In this document: in pieces, positions 51,527 to 59,707 of the stretch
Numbering within the stretch: position 1 is the first letter of the stretch
Layout of the letters: each line of letters starts with the position of its first letter
NCBI RefSeq assembly: GCF_900188345.1
Contig: NZ_FZOD01000018.1
Span: forward strand, 1-64,000
From: Streptosporangium subroseum
GTDB taxonomy: Bacteria > Actinomycetota > Actinomycetes > Streptosporangiales > Streptosporangiaceae
DNA: 64,000 nt
Direction: 5' to 3'
Notes under the pieces: model-generated
What the model was told of the DNA's origin: nothing
The model's database searches: none
Seen by the model: only the letters and a program-made list of their open reading frames with translations
Program-made: the position numbers and the translations under genes

Positions 51527-52423
51527 ATGGAAGTCCGCATATTGGGCCCGGTTGAGGTGACCGTCGACGACCGGCGCGTTTCTCTGGGACCACCTCAGCG
51601 ACGTGCGGTGCTGGCCGCCCTGGCGGTCGATGTCAACCATCCCGTATCCCTTCAGACGTTGATCGACCGGATCTGGGATCTTCCGCCGGACCGGGCGACG
51701 GATTCGCTGTACGCCCACATCGCACGCCTGCGACAGGCACTGACGGGAACCGCGGTCTCCATCGAGCGCCGCGGTGGCGGTTACGTGCTGGAGGGCGACC
51801 CCGATCGGGTGGACGCCTACCGGTTCCGCCGGCTGGCGAAACAGGCGCAGACCCATGCCGGTGACGACTTCGCCCGGGTCGCGCTGCTGGCCGAGGCGAT
51901 GGAGCTCTGGCGCGGCTCACCGCTGACCGACATCTCGGGAGACTGGGCGGCCCGGATCCGGTACAGCATCGAACAGCAGTTTGTCGGCGCCATCGTCACC
52001 TGGGCGCAGGCACACCTGCGGCTGGGACGGCCAGAGGCGGTGGTCACCGAGCTCACGCCCCTCATTCCCCGTTATCCGCTCGTGGAGCCACTCGCGAGCA
52101 TGCTGATGCGCGGTCTCTGCGCCCTGGGGCGCACCGCGGAGGCGGTGGCCCAGTACGCACGCCTGCGCGGGTATCTGGCCGATCAGCTGGGCATCGAGCC
52201 GGGGCCGGAGCTGCGCGCGCTGCACCAGGAGATCCTGCACGGCGATCACGACCCGCCGGCCTGGGCGGTCGAAGGGGCGGTCCGGACCGGCACCGGCCAC
52301 ACCGGCACCGGCCACACCGGTCCGGTCTGGGTGCCACTCGGACAGCCGCCGCGGGCCGAACCGCCGATCTGGGTTCATCCCACGGCCCACGTGCCCGGCC
52401 GGGTGCTGTCCCGCAGGCACTGA
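51527..52423 (+). CDS. Small SARP/BTAD-type regulator
   Basis: This 298-residue regulator has a winged helix (MEVRILGPVEVTVDDRRVSLGPPQRRAVLAALAV, residues 1-90) and BTAD (about 95-245; ARLRGYLADQLGIEPGPELRALHQEIL). There is no ATPase domain, so it is a small SARP like ActII-ORF4 or RedD. The C-terminal tail has a short GTGHTGTGHTG repeat. It is the last plus-strand gene of the trio and may amplify the large SARP. GGAAGGAAAG precedes ATG 51527. It converges with the VanJ-like gene. Confidence 0.9.
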   Translation: MEVRILGPVEVTVDDRRVSLGPPQRRAVLAALAVDVNHPVSLQTLIDRIWDLPPDRATDSLYAHIARLRQALTGTAVSIERRGGGYVLEGDPDRVDAYRFRRLAKQAQTHAGDDFARVALLAEAMELWRGSPLTDISGDWAARIRYSIEQQFVGAIVTWAQAHLRLGRPEAVVTELTPLIPRYPLVEPLASMLMRGLCALGRTAEAVAQYARLRGYLADQLGIEPGPELRALHQEILHGDHDPPAWAVEGAVRTGTGHTGTGHTGPVWVPLGQPPRAEPPIWVHPTAHVPGRVLSRRH

Positions 52424-52448
52424 CCCTTCTCCGGAGCGCGTTCTCAGA

Positions 52449-53612
52449 TCACGGACTCGTCGAGACGACCAGGCGCTGCCCGCTGTGGTCGGAGAGGCCC
52501 TTCGACCGGACCAGCTCGTACCGGTGCACGGTGACGTCCGGTGTGGTGAACGCCCAGTCGATCCGCCACAGAGGCCATCGATCGTCCCAGGACGTGGGAT
52601 AGAGCGATCCGAGCACCGGGGTGGCGTCGACCATCCGATCCGGCATCAGGCGCATGATGCCCATCGCCGGTGAGGCGTTGAAGTCTCCGGCCAGGACGGC
52701 CGGGTGCGGGTTCTTCTCGACGTCGGCCGCGAGCGCGCGGAGGTTGGCCTGCCGCAGTTCGTGCTGGGTCCGGTTGAGACGGCGAGGGTCCAGGCCGGGC
52801 GGGGAGGCGTCGACGGGGGAGTTGATGTGCGCGTTGTAGAACGAGACGGTGCCGTCACCGACGCGTACGTCCGTGCGCAGCGTCTTCACCGTGGAGAAAT
52901 CAGGTAGATCCGGGCTGGACGGTATGGTCACATCGCGTTCTTCGGGCAACCACGGGCGCAGGTCGACCCCTCGCTCAGAGACGATCGGGAACCGGGAGAC
53001 CGTCACCATTTCGCTCGCCACGGCGATGTGATAACCGGGGAACTCCCGGCGCAGCCTGGCCTCGTCGTCCACCCGGATCGGCTTCGAGTCCCGGCCGAAG
53101 TAGACGTACTCCTGAAGGAGATACACGTCCGCCCTCTGGTCCCGGAGATACCGGTAGAAGTCGGCGATCTCACGCGGCGGCGTGCCGGTGGGCGGTGGCA
53201 TCGCCCCGCCCGCCGCCGGCTGGTCCCAGTACCAGGTGTTCCAGGAGAACACCGTGATCGCGTCCGCCGGGGCCGGGGCCGAACGGTGCCACAGGGAGGC
53301 GGGGTTGAGCCCGCTCACGCCTCCGCCGAGCACCACGGAGGCGAGTGTCACCGCGGTGATCCACCCTCGGGCCAGGCGTGCCGGCAGGGCCACCGCGAGC
53401 AGCAGGACCGGGACGACCGCGAACACGATCGGTGGAAGGAGCTCCGGAACCTGCCACCACCACACCCGGCCGGACAGCGCGCGATGGAGCGCCACGAACA
53501 CCAGCCAGGCGACCGACGCCGACAGCACCGACCAGGTCGCCCACCGCGACCACCGCGACCGCCGGGCACGTCGTGGCTCGGCGGTCGCGGTCACGACCTG
53601 GGTATCGGTCAT
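52449..53612 (-). CDS. Membrane-anchored EEP phosphatase, VanJ-like (first)
   Basis: This 387-residue protein has three N-terminal transmembrane helices (about residues 25-45, 58-78 and 83-105). An endonuclease/exonuclease/phosphatase domain follows, with FSWNTWYWDQ near 148, LLQEYVYFG near 188 (metal Glu), LAGDFNASPAMG near 309 (metal Asp/Asn) and LSDHSGQRLV at the end (catalytic His). The same layout is known in Streptomyces VanJ, which recycles undecaprenyl pyrophosphate and protects against teicoplanin-type antibiotics. This is the last gene of the minus-strand operon; its start overlaps the upstream proline-rich frame as ATGA. Confidence 0.85.
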   Translation of the reverse strand: MTDTQVVTATAEPRRARRSRWSRWATWSVLSASVAWLVFVALHRALSGRVWWWQVPELLPPIVFAVVPVLLLAVALPARLARGWITAVTLASVVLGGGVSGLNPASLWHRSAPAPADAITVFSWNTWYWDQPAAGGAMPPPTGTPPREIADFYRYLRDQRADVYLLQEYVYFGRDSKPIRVDDEARLRREFPGYHIAVASEMVTVSRFPIVSERGVDLRPWLPEERDVTIPSSPDLPDFSTVKTLRTDVRVGDGTVSFYNAHINSPVDASPPGLDPRRLNRTQHELRQANLRALAADVEKNPHPAVLAGDFNASPAMGIMRLMPDRMVDATPVLGSLYPTSWDDRWPLWRIDWAFTTPDVTVHRYELVRSKGLSDHSGQRLVVSTSP

Positions 53613-53809
53613 CGGCGGCCGCGTTCGGGACGTACGTGTGAGGGCATCCCGGGTGCGCCGGGACGTACGGATGGCGCGGGCATCCCGGGACCTCCACGCG
53701 GCGTGGGCATCCCGGGTGCGCCGGGACGTACGGTTGGCGCGGGCATCCCGGGTGGGCTAGGACGCACGCGGGGCGCGGGCATCCCGGGTGTGTACGGACG
53801 AGTCATCAC
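53609..53809 (-). CDS. Proline-rich tandem-repeat peptide (about 66 residues)
   Basis: The frame from GTG 53809 (or ATG 53806) to 53609 overlaps the GT2 gene before it and the VanJ-like gene after it by 4 bases at each end. It encodes GMPAPxVRPGxP-type units of 12 residues (36 bases), with one shortened 9-residue copy, ending HVRPERGRR. I recognise no family. It could be a flexible linker, a substrate-like peptide or decayed repeat DNA kept in frame. Confidence 0.5.
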   Translation of the reverse strand: MMTRPYTPGMPAPRVRPSPPGMPAPTVRPGAPGMPTPRGGPGMPAPSVRPGAPGMPSHVRPERGRR

Positions 53810-54846
53810 ATCGCGGCCTCTCCGGCGGCCGCGGGCCGCACGAGCAGGTCTGGTTCGTAGAGCCTACGGAACCTGGCCGAGCAGAACCACTGCACGACTC
53901 CGGCCGCCACCCCGGCCGCGATGGTCACGTTCACCACAAAATGCACCGCGCCGTAGTAGAGCAGGAACAGCGGGCCACGCCGGCGCAGCACGAACCGGTA
54001 CATGCCGAGGTCCGCCAGGATCGACACGGCCAGGGCGAGGAGCGGCAGCGCGGCGCCGGCGGGACCGAGCAGCACCGCCGGTGCGGTGACCACCGCCGCC
54101 AGCGCGGCGAGACTTCCGCCGGCCCGGTTCGAGGTCTCGAATCCCCGGGCGAAACGCTTCCGCTGCGCGTACAGCGGCACGCGGGCGCGTCCCCGCCGGA
54201 ACAGCTTGCGCAGCAACTTGAGCAGCTTGTCGTCGTGGTCGTGCCGGGAGCGCACCGCCGTGGTGAGCACCATGCCGTACCGCTGGGTGAGGCGGTGACC
54301 GTAGTCGACCTCCTCGGTCTCGCGCAACCGCGTGTTGAACAGCCCGACGTCGTTGAACACGTGGCGGGGCATCGCGACCAGCGCCGGGAAGAGGAACGAG
54401 ATGGGCCCCTCGGAGCTCGCCGTCCAGTAGTAGTACTGCAGCGCCCGATATTCCTCGACGCGGCTGTCGCGGATCAGCGGCTCCGGGTCGTGGATGCTGC
54501 ACACCGCCCCGAGCCGCGGGTCGGCCGCGAGCATGGCCACCGCCACCTCGACGGCATCGGGGTAGGCGGCCACGTCGGAGTCGACGAACACGAGGATCTC
54601 ACCGCTGGCGTGGGCGGTGCCGAGGTTGCGCGCACCGGCCACGCCCAGGTTGTGCTCGGTGCTGACGACCCGGACACCGAGCCGGCGCGCGACCGCGACC
54701 GAGTCGTCGGTGCTGCAGTCGTCCACCACGATCAATTCGATCGGCTGGTAGGTCTGGGCCTGCATGGCGAGCAGGCAGAGCTCCAGCGAGGTCGCGTAGT
54801 TGTGGTTGGGCACGATCACCGTTACCAGGGGGCGGGGGTCGCTCAT
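53806..54846 (-). CDS. GT2 glycosyltransferase with C-terminal membrane helices (first)
   Basis: This 346-residue GT-A-fold enzyme has VTVIVPNHNYATSLELCLLAM at residues 8-28, IVVDDCSTDDSVAVA near 39, the DxD metal motif in VFVDSDVAAYPD near 90, and DPEPLIRDSRVEEYRALQYYYW near 120. The catalytic-base region RETEEVDYGHRLTQRYG is near 182, and three hydrophobic helices occupy about 245-325. Such membrane GT2s transfer sugars, often to or from polyprenyl phosphates. It starts 3 bases after the next upstream gene's stop and ends overlapped with the proline-rich frame. Confidence 0.88.
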   Translation of the reverse strand: MSDPRPLVTVIVPNHNYATSLELCLLAMQAQTYQPIELIVVDDCSTDDSVAVARRLGVRVVSTEHNLGVAGARNLGTAHASGEILVFVDSDVAAYPDAVEVAVAMLAADPRLGAVCSIHDPEPLIRDSRVEEYRALQYYYWTASSEGPISFLFPALVAMPRHVFNDVGLFNTRLRETEEVDYGHRLTQRYGMVLTTAVRSRHDHDDKLLKLLRKLFRRGRARVPLYAQRKRFARGFETSNRAGGSLAALAAVVTAPAVLLGPAGAALPLLALAVSILADLGMYRFVLRRRGPLFLLYYGAVHFVVNVTIAAGVAAGVVQWFCSARFRRLYEPDLLVRPAAAGEAAM

Positions 54847-54849
54847 CGC

Positions 54850-55881
54850 TCACGCACCCATCGCCGGCGCGGACTGCTTCGGCATGTCGTAGGTACGCCG
54901 GAACCGAGGGGAGACCAGGCACTGCGCGACCCCGACGAACACCGCCACCGCGACGGTGACGTTCACCAGGAAGTGGACCGCGGCGAAGTAGACGGTGAAC
55001 GCCGCACCGGCGTAGCCCCAGACGAAGCGGTACATCCCCAGATCCGACGCGATGGAGCCGGCCAGCAGCAGGATCGGCGCGAGCAGCCAGAGCGGGCCGA
55101 ACAGCACCGGCAGCACTGCGGCGACCACCGCGAACAGGGCGGCGAGCGAACCCCAGCCGCGGCTGCTGTTGGTCGGGCCGCCGTTGAAGTCCGGCCGGCG
55201 CAGGTACAGCGGGATGTGCAGGCGCGCGCGGTGGAAGAACTTCGACAGCACCACGCTCAGCCGGTCGTCATGGTCGTGCGCGCCCCGGATCGTGAGGTCC
55301 AGCACGATCCGGTAGCGCTGGGTGATCCGGTGGCCGTAGTCGGCGTTCTCGCTGTGGCGCAGCGCCGGGTTGAGCGGGCCGATCTCGTGGAAGACCCTGG
55401 TCCACATCGCGAAGATCGCGGAGTAGATCGTGGTGATGTCACCCGCGTCGCCGGAGATCCAGTAGTGCAGCTGGAGGCTGCGGTACCGCTCCACGCGGCT
55501 GTCGGGGATCAGCGGCTCCGGCTCGTACGTGCCGCACACCACCCCCAGCGTCGGATCGGACGTGAGCAGCGCCACCGCGTTCCCGACCGTGTCCGGGGTC
55601 AGCGCCACGTCCGAGTCGAGGAAGAACAGCACCTCACCGAGCGCGTGCTGGACGCCGAGGTTGCGTGCCGCCGGCGCACCGATGTTGGTGTCGGTGATCA
55701 GCACCCGCACCCCGTGCTGATGGGCTATCTCCACCGAGTCGTCGGTGCTCCGGTCATCAACGACGATCACCTCGATGTGCGGGTAGTCCTGCCGCTCCAG
55801 TGCGCTCAGGCACAGGTCCAGCGTGCGGGCGTAGTTGTAGTTCGGCACGATGACCGAGACCAGCGGTTGCCGTTCATCCAT
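54850..55881 (-). CDS. GT2 glycosyltransferase with C-terminal membrane helices (second)
   Basis: This 343-residue paralogue of the neighbouring GT2 has VSVIVPNYNYARTLDLCLSAL at 8-28, VVDDRSTDDSVEIA near 40, FFLDSDVALTPD near 90, YEPEPLIPDSRVERYRSLQLHYW near 117, RHSENADYGHRITQRY (acidic catalytic region) near 178, and C-terminal helices near 240-320. The conserved blocks make it the closest copy of the 53806 gene, so tandem duplication is likely. ATG 55881. It lies about 100 bases downstream of the YbhN-like gene. Confidence 0.88.
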   Translation of the reverse strand: MDERQPLVSVIVPNYNYARTLDLCLSALERQDYPHIEVIVVDDRSTDDSVEIAHQHGVRVLITDTNIGAPAARNLGVQHALGEVLFFLDSDVALTPDTVGNAVALLTSDPTLGVVCGTYEPEPLIPDSRVERYRSLQLHYWISGDAGDITTIYSAIFAMWTRVFHEIGPLNPALRHSENADYGHRITQRYRIVLDLTIRGAHDHDDRLSVVLSKFFHRARLHIPLYLRRPDFNGGPTNSSRGWGSLAALFAVVAAVLPVLFGPLWLLAPILLLAGSIASDLGMYRFVWGYAGAAFTVYFAAVHFLVNVTVAVAVFVGVAQCLVSPRFRRTYDMPKQSAPAMGA

Positions 55882-55980
55882 GATCGATGACCCCTTCGGG
55901 TTGGCGGGCGGCCACCGGCCGGGAGGGGACCCGCCCGCCGGACGCTCGCTCGCACTCGTCTGTTCCGATGCCTGACATGG

Positions 55981-57012
55981 CTACTTGTCTCCCGCCACGC
56001 TCGTGGGAGCCGGCGCAGGCGCCGGGCCCGCGGTCGGTTCCACCGCCGGCTCCACGGCCGGGGCACGCCGGATGACGACCTCGGCCGCCGCCAGCGCCGC
56101 CGCTCCCAGCGCCACCTCGCTGACCGTGGAGATCAGCCGGCTGGCCACCGCCACCACCGCGGCCGCCGGCGCGGGCAGCACCACCGTCAGGGCGGCGGCC
56201 AGCACCGCCTCGCGGACGCCGATCCCGTCGGGTATCACGACCGTCAGCATCCCGACCGTCGTGGCCAGGGTGAACGCGCCCACGCACAACCCCAGGGACC
56301 GCAACGGGTCGGCCCCCATCGCCACCGCGAGCAGCCAGAGGTGCAGGCCGGTGACCAGCCATGACACCGCCTGCGCGACGACCGCCAGCCGTATCCCGCG
56401 GGCCGAGGCCGACCTGGGGTCCGGCTGGCGCAGCAACCGCAGCACCAGGTTCGCGCCGTGGTTGACCAGCTGCGGCCGTACCAGCACGACCACGATCAGC
56501 AGCGCCGCCGCCGCCGCCAGCCACGCCACCTGGGCGCCGAGCATCTGCACACCCGCGAGCAGACCGATCGTGAGCCCGGTCAGCAGCACCAGGCTCATGC
56601 TCAGCGCCGCCGTACTCATCAGCCGCGCCAGGCCGACGCCGTTGGCCGTGGCCACCTTGGCCGAGGCGATCAGGCCCGGCACCTTCCCGGGCACGTACTT
56701 GCTCAGGAACACCACGAAGAAGACGCGTGCCACCCGTGGTCCGCTGACCGGCGAGCCGAGTTCGAGCAGCACCACCCGCCACGACAGAAAGCCGAGGATC
56801 AGCCCGACCGTGCTGGCCAGCAGCGCCCCGGCCAGCAGGAGGGCGATCTGCCCGCTGTCGCGCTGTGCGAGCACGACGGCGACCACGCTCCAGTCCTGCC
56901 CGGCCAGGGTCGCGCCGAGTGTGCCCACCAGGACCAGCACGAACGCGATGACCAGGACGCGCCAGAGTGCGCGGGGCAGGCGGGGCAGGCGCCACGGCCG
57001 GCGCGCGGTCAC
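55981..57012 (-). CDS. YbhN/LPG-synthase transmembrane-family protein (flippase-like)
   Basis: This 343-residue protein has about eight to nine hydrophobic segments and the family block FFVVFLSKYVPGKVPGLIASAKV near residues 98-120, plus VIPDGIGVREAVLAAAL near 255. The family (DUF2156-free LPG_synthase_TM, UPF0104) includes glycolipid biosynthesis and AglD-associated proteins, with a flippase-like role often suggested. The C-terminus is a Pro/Ala-rich tail. Its GTG start overlaps the upstream GT2 stop (GTGA), so the two are co-translated. Confidence 0.85.
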   Translation of the reverse strand: MTARRPWRLPRLPRALWRVLVIAFVLVLVGTLGATLAGQDWSVVAVVLAQRDSGQIALLLAGALLASTVGLILGFLSWRVVLLELGSPVSGPRVARVFFVVFLSKYVPGKVPGLIASAKVATANGVGLARLMSTAALSMSLVLLTGLTIGLLAGVQMLGAQVAWLAAAAALLIVVVLVRPQLVNHGANLVLRLLRQPDPRSASARGIRLAVVAQAVSWLVTGLHLWLLAVAMGADPLRSLGLCVGAFTLATTVGMLTVVIPDGIGVREAVLAAALTVVLPAPAAAVVAVASRLISTVSEVALGAAALAAAEVVIRRAPAVEPAVEPTAGPAPAPAPTSVAGDK

Positions 57013-58094
57013 TCGGGCGCACCGGCCGGGGAGACCGGGGTCAGGCCGGTCTTGGCCGGGTGCCCCTGGCGGCGGAGCAGCTCGTAGACGAGGCGTGGCA
57101 GTCCCGCTCCGGCCCCGAGGAAGAACGCCGTGTGGTAGCAGAACTGCATCCAGGCCATGAGCAGCGCGAAGCCCGCACCCTTGTACCGGTAGGAGTATCG
57201 GAGGAAGTCACGGTTCACCGTCACGAACACCGCCAGCAGCACCGCGAGCACCAGGAGCAGCCACGGCACGAAAAAGACGAACGGCAGCGTGAACAGGCTC
57301 AGCGCCGCGGAGACGGAGGAGATCCGCGGCGGCAGGCGGCGGGTGCGGGGAGCCGGTCCGATCATGTCCAGCCGGAACCCGATCGTGTCGTCGTCCTGCA
57401 GCTGCCGCGCCCTCAGCATGATCACCGGCAGGGTGCTGGCCCTGACGAACCGCTCCCACATGCACTCCCAGAACCGGTCGACGTCGTCCGCCTTGGTGAC
57501 CACGGTCGCGGTCACCACCAGCCGATACTTGGACGGAACCCGGTTGCCGAACTCGAAGTCCTCACCGTCTCGCAGCCGCTCGTCCAGCCCGCCCGCCTCG
57601 CGGAAGACCGTACGCGGGATCAGCGAGTTGGACAGGAACGTGGACACCGCCCGCTGGCGGTCGAAGTGCTCGGAGAAGACGCGATACCTCTCCACCGGAC
57701 CGTCGTCGAACAGCGGTTCCTTGTCGTAGATCCCCTGGACCATGCCGCAGTCGGGCGTGTCCCGATAGGCCTGCACCGCGTTCTGCACCGCGTCCGGCGC
57801 CAGAGCCGTGTCAGAGTCCACGAAGAACAGCAGAGGCGCGCTGCTGGAGTCCACCCCGAGGTTGCGGGCCGCCGACGGTCCCTGGTTCCTCGGCGGCTCG
57901 ATGATCGTGCACGGGAACTCCCGCGCGATCTCCAACGAGCCGTCCGTGCTGCGGTCGTCGACCACGATCACCTCGGCGAGGGGATACGTCTGCGCGTACA
58001 CCGCCTCCAGGCAGGCTCGGAGAGTCTTCTTCTTGTTGTAGTTCGGCACGATGACCGCGACACCCTCGGGCCGCGCCGTCGCCGGCTCCGTCAT
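57009..58094 (-). CDS. GT2 glycosyltransferase with C-terminal membrane helices (third)
   Basis: This 361-residue paralogue has VAVIVPNYNKKKTLRACLEAVYAQ at 15-38, IVVDDRSTDGSLEIA near 46, FFVDSDTALAPDAV near 97, IYDKEPLFDDGPVERYRVF near 126, and RDGEDFEFGNRVPSKYRLV (with Glu-Asp catalytic pair) near 185. The conserved C-terminal helices are near 275-345. It is the most divergent in the acceptor half. ATG 58094 follows GGAAGGA. It lies 18 bases after the EEP gene's stop. Confidence 0.87.
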   Translation of the reverse strand: MTEPATARPEGVAVIVPNYNKKKTLRACLEAVYAQTYPLAEVIVVDDRSTDGSLEIAREFPCTIIEPPRNQGPSAARNLGVDSSSAPLLFFVDSDTALAPDAVQNAVQAYRDTPDCGMVQGIYDKEPLFDDGPVERYRVFSEHFDRQRAVSTFLSNSLIPRTVFREAGGLDERLRDGEDFEFGNRVPSKYRLVVTATVVTKADDVDRFWECMWERFVRASTLPVIMLRARQLQDDDTIGFRLDMIGPAPRTRRLPPRISSVSAALSLFTLPFVFFVPWLLLVLAVLLAVFVTVNRDFLRYSYRYKGAGFALLMAWMQFCYHTAFFLGAGAGLPRLVYELLRRQGHPAKTGLTPVSPAGAPE

Positions 58095-58112
58095 ATGAAT
58101 TCCTTCCACGAC

Positions 58113-59339
58113 TCAGTGGCCAACGGATAGAACCGCTTGTTGAGGGCGATGGTCGGACAGGCCGGCGGCTCCGGGCATCTCATAGCGGTGCACGGCGATG
58201 TCCGGAGTGGTGAACATCCAGTCGAGTCGCCAGAGTTCGCCGTATCCGGCGGTCCACGTGGCCGGATACAGAGACGGCAGGGCCCGGGTGTGATCGACCA
58301 GCTTCTCCGGCAGCAGCCGGAGCATCCCCATCGCCGGTGTGGTGTTCAGGTCGCCGCCGAGCACCACCGGGTGGTCGTTGGCCTCGATGTCCGTCCGAAG
58401 CGCGTGATAGCTCGCCTCCCGCCGGGCATGGGCGTACCGGTTGGAGTCGCGGGACTCACCGTCGTACAGCCGCCAGTCGAGCGGGGGCTGGTTCACCTGC
58501 GTGTTGTAGAAGGAGACGACCGCGCCGTCCACCTGGATGTCGGTGCGCAGCGTCTCGACCGTGTAGGAGGTCGGCCAGTCCCGCATCACCTCCGGCACCT
58601 GCTTCTGGTCGGCGGGCAGCCACGGGGTTATGTCGAGACCCCGCTGCCCGACGATGGGGAGCCGCGAGAGCGTGATCAGCTCTCCGGACGTCGCGACCTC
58701 GTATCCCGGGAACTCGCGTCGCAGCTCCGCTGTCTTGTCGATGCGGAGTGCCATGTCGGCGGTCCACTTCGACGCCATCATGTCCCCCGTCGAGGTGTCG
58801 ACGTACAGGTACTCCGCGAGCAGGTAGACGTCCGCGTCCATCTTGCGCAGGTAGTCGTAGAAGTTGGGCGAGTAGCGGTTTCCGTCGGAGGTGCGCCAGT
58901 CCTGGTCCCAGAACTCGGTGTTCCACATGGCCACCTTGACGGCCCCGGGCGGTGCGGGCGGCGGGGTGTACCAGAGGGTCGCCACGTTGATCCCGCTCTG
59001 TCCCGCGCCGAGCACCAGGGTGAACACCAGCGTCGCGATGATCCGCCACCGGGCCGGGCGCGCCAGCGGCGCGACCACCAGCAGCAGCGCCGGCACCACC
59101 ACGAACATGAACGGCGGGATGAGGTCGAGCGGAGCCCACAGCGAGGTGCGGCCGCTCACCAGCCGATGCGCCACCACGAACAGCAGCCACCCCGTGGTGG
59201 CGGTCACCACCAGCCGGGTGCCCAGGCACCACCGTCGCCGCGGCCGGATGAACCGGCCAAGGCGAACCCGCCAGCCGACCGGCTTCTCGAGGGGGACATC
59301 CGTGGGCTGATCCTCGGTCATGATGTCCCGGTCGCCCAT
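58113..59339 (-). CDS. Membrane-anchored EEP phosphatase, VanJ-like (second)
   Basis: This 408-residue paralogue of the protein encoded at 52449 has a cytosolic N-terminus and three helices (about residues 38-56, 70-92 and 98-118). The EEP domain has AMWNTEFWDQ near 140, LLAEYLYVDTS near 184, LGGDLNTTPAMGML near 330 and LSDHRPQQ near 395. All EEP catalytic residues are present. It is the first gene of the minus operon and starts next to the direct repeats at 59448. ATG 59339 follows AGGTGG; GTG 59345 is an alternative. Confidence 0.85.
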   Translation of the reverse strand: MGDRDIMTEDQPTDVPLEKPVGWRVRLGRFIRPRRRWCLGTRLVVTATTGWLLFVVAHRLVSGRTSLWAPLDLIPPFMFVVVPALLLVVAPLARPARWRIIATLVFTLVLGAGQSGINVATLWYTPPPAPPGAVKVAMWNTEFWDQDWRTSDGNRYSPNFYDYLRKMDADVYLLAEYLYVDTSTGDMMASKWTADMALRIDKTAELRREFPGYEVATSGELITLSRLPIVGQRGLDITPWLPADQKQVPEVMRDWPTSYTVETLRTDIQVDGAVVSFYNTQVNQPPLDWRLYDGESRDSNRYAHARREASYHALRTDIEANDHPVVLGGDLNTTPAMGMLRLLPEKLVDHTRALPSLYPATWTAGYGELWRLDWMFTTPDIAVHRYEMPGAAGLSDHRPQQAVLSVGH

Positions 59340-59447
59340 CAGCACACCACCTCGGCACGTAGGTCAGGCCGGCGACAGCCATTGACGATCCGCGATCACT
59401 TTCAGCGGTCTCAACGTACTGACCGGTTCTTGTCGCTTCCTTGTTGT

Positions 59448-59486
59448 TCAGCGATCGGCAGTGATTGTCAGCGATCGGCAGTGATT
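59448..59486. promoter_or_regulatory. Two perfect 19-base direct repeats in the divergent promoter of the GT2/VanJ-like genes
   Basis: TCAGCGATCGGCAGTGATT occurs at 59448-59466 and again at 59468-59486, a 20-base period (about two DNA turns). They sit in the 368-base gap between the divergent VanJ-like operon and the fourth GT2 gene. SARP and related activators bind direct repeats, so this may be the operator for a cluster regulator. No other gene lies in 59340-59707. Confidence 0.7.
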
Positions 59487-59707
59487 CCGGTGGGGTCCGG
59501 CGCCGCGGACCATGCGGGAAGGCGACCGTACGACATGGCGGAGCGCACGACAAGAATGAGACAAGCCGCCGCGGCTAGCGTGGGCCGGACGCAGGGCGGT
59601 CCGAGGTCGGGATGTGAGCCGTGGCCGGTTGACCGAGGTACCGCCGTGGCAGCCTGCCCCCATCACCGGCCAACACCCAGCGGTTCGGAAAGAGCGGCCT
59701 TCAGCCA

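Noticed and set aside
53788..55890. 700-residue open frame on the plus strand opposite two GT2 genes
   Set aside because: Its sequence is Val/Arg/Asp/Gly/His-rich mirror sequence of the two GT2 frames and carries no motif. The GT2 genes on the other strand have clear DxD and membrane segments.
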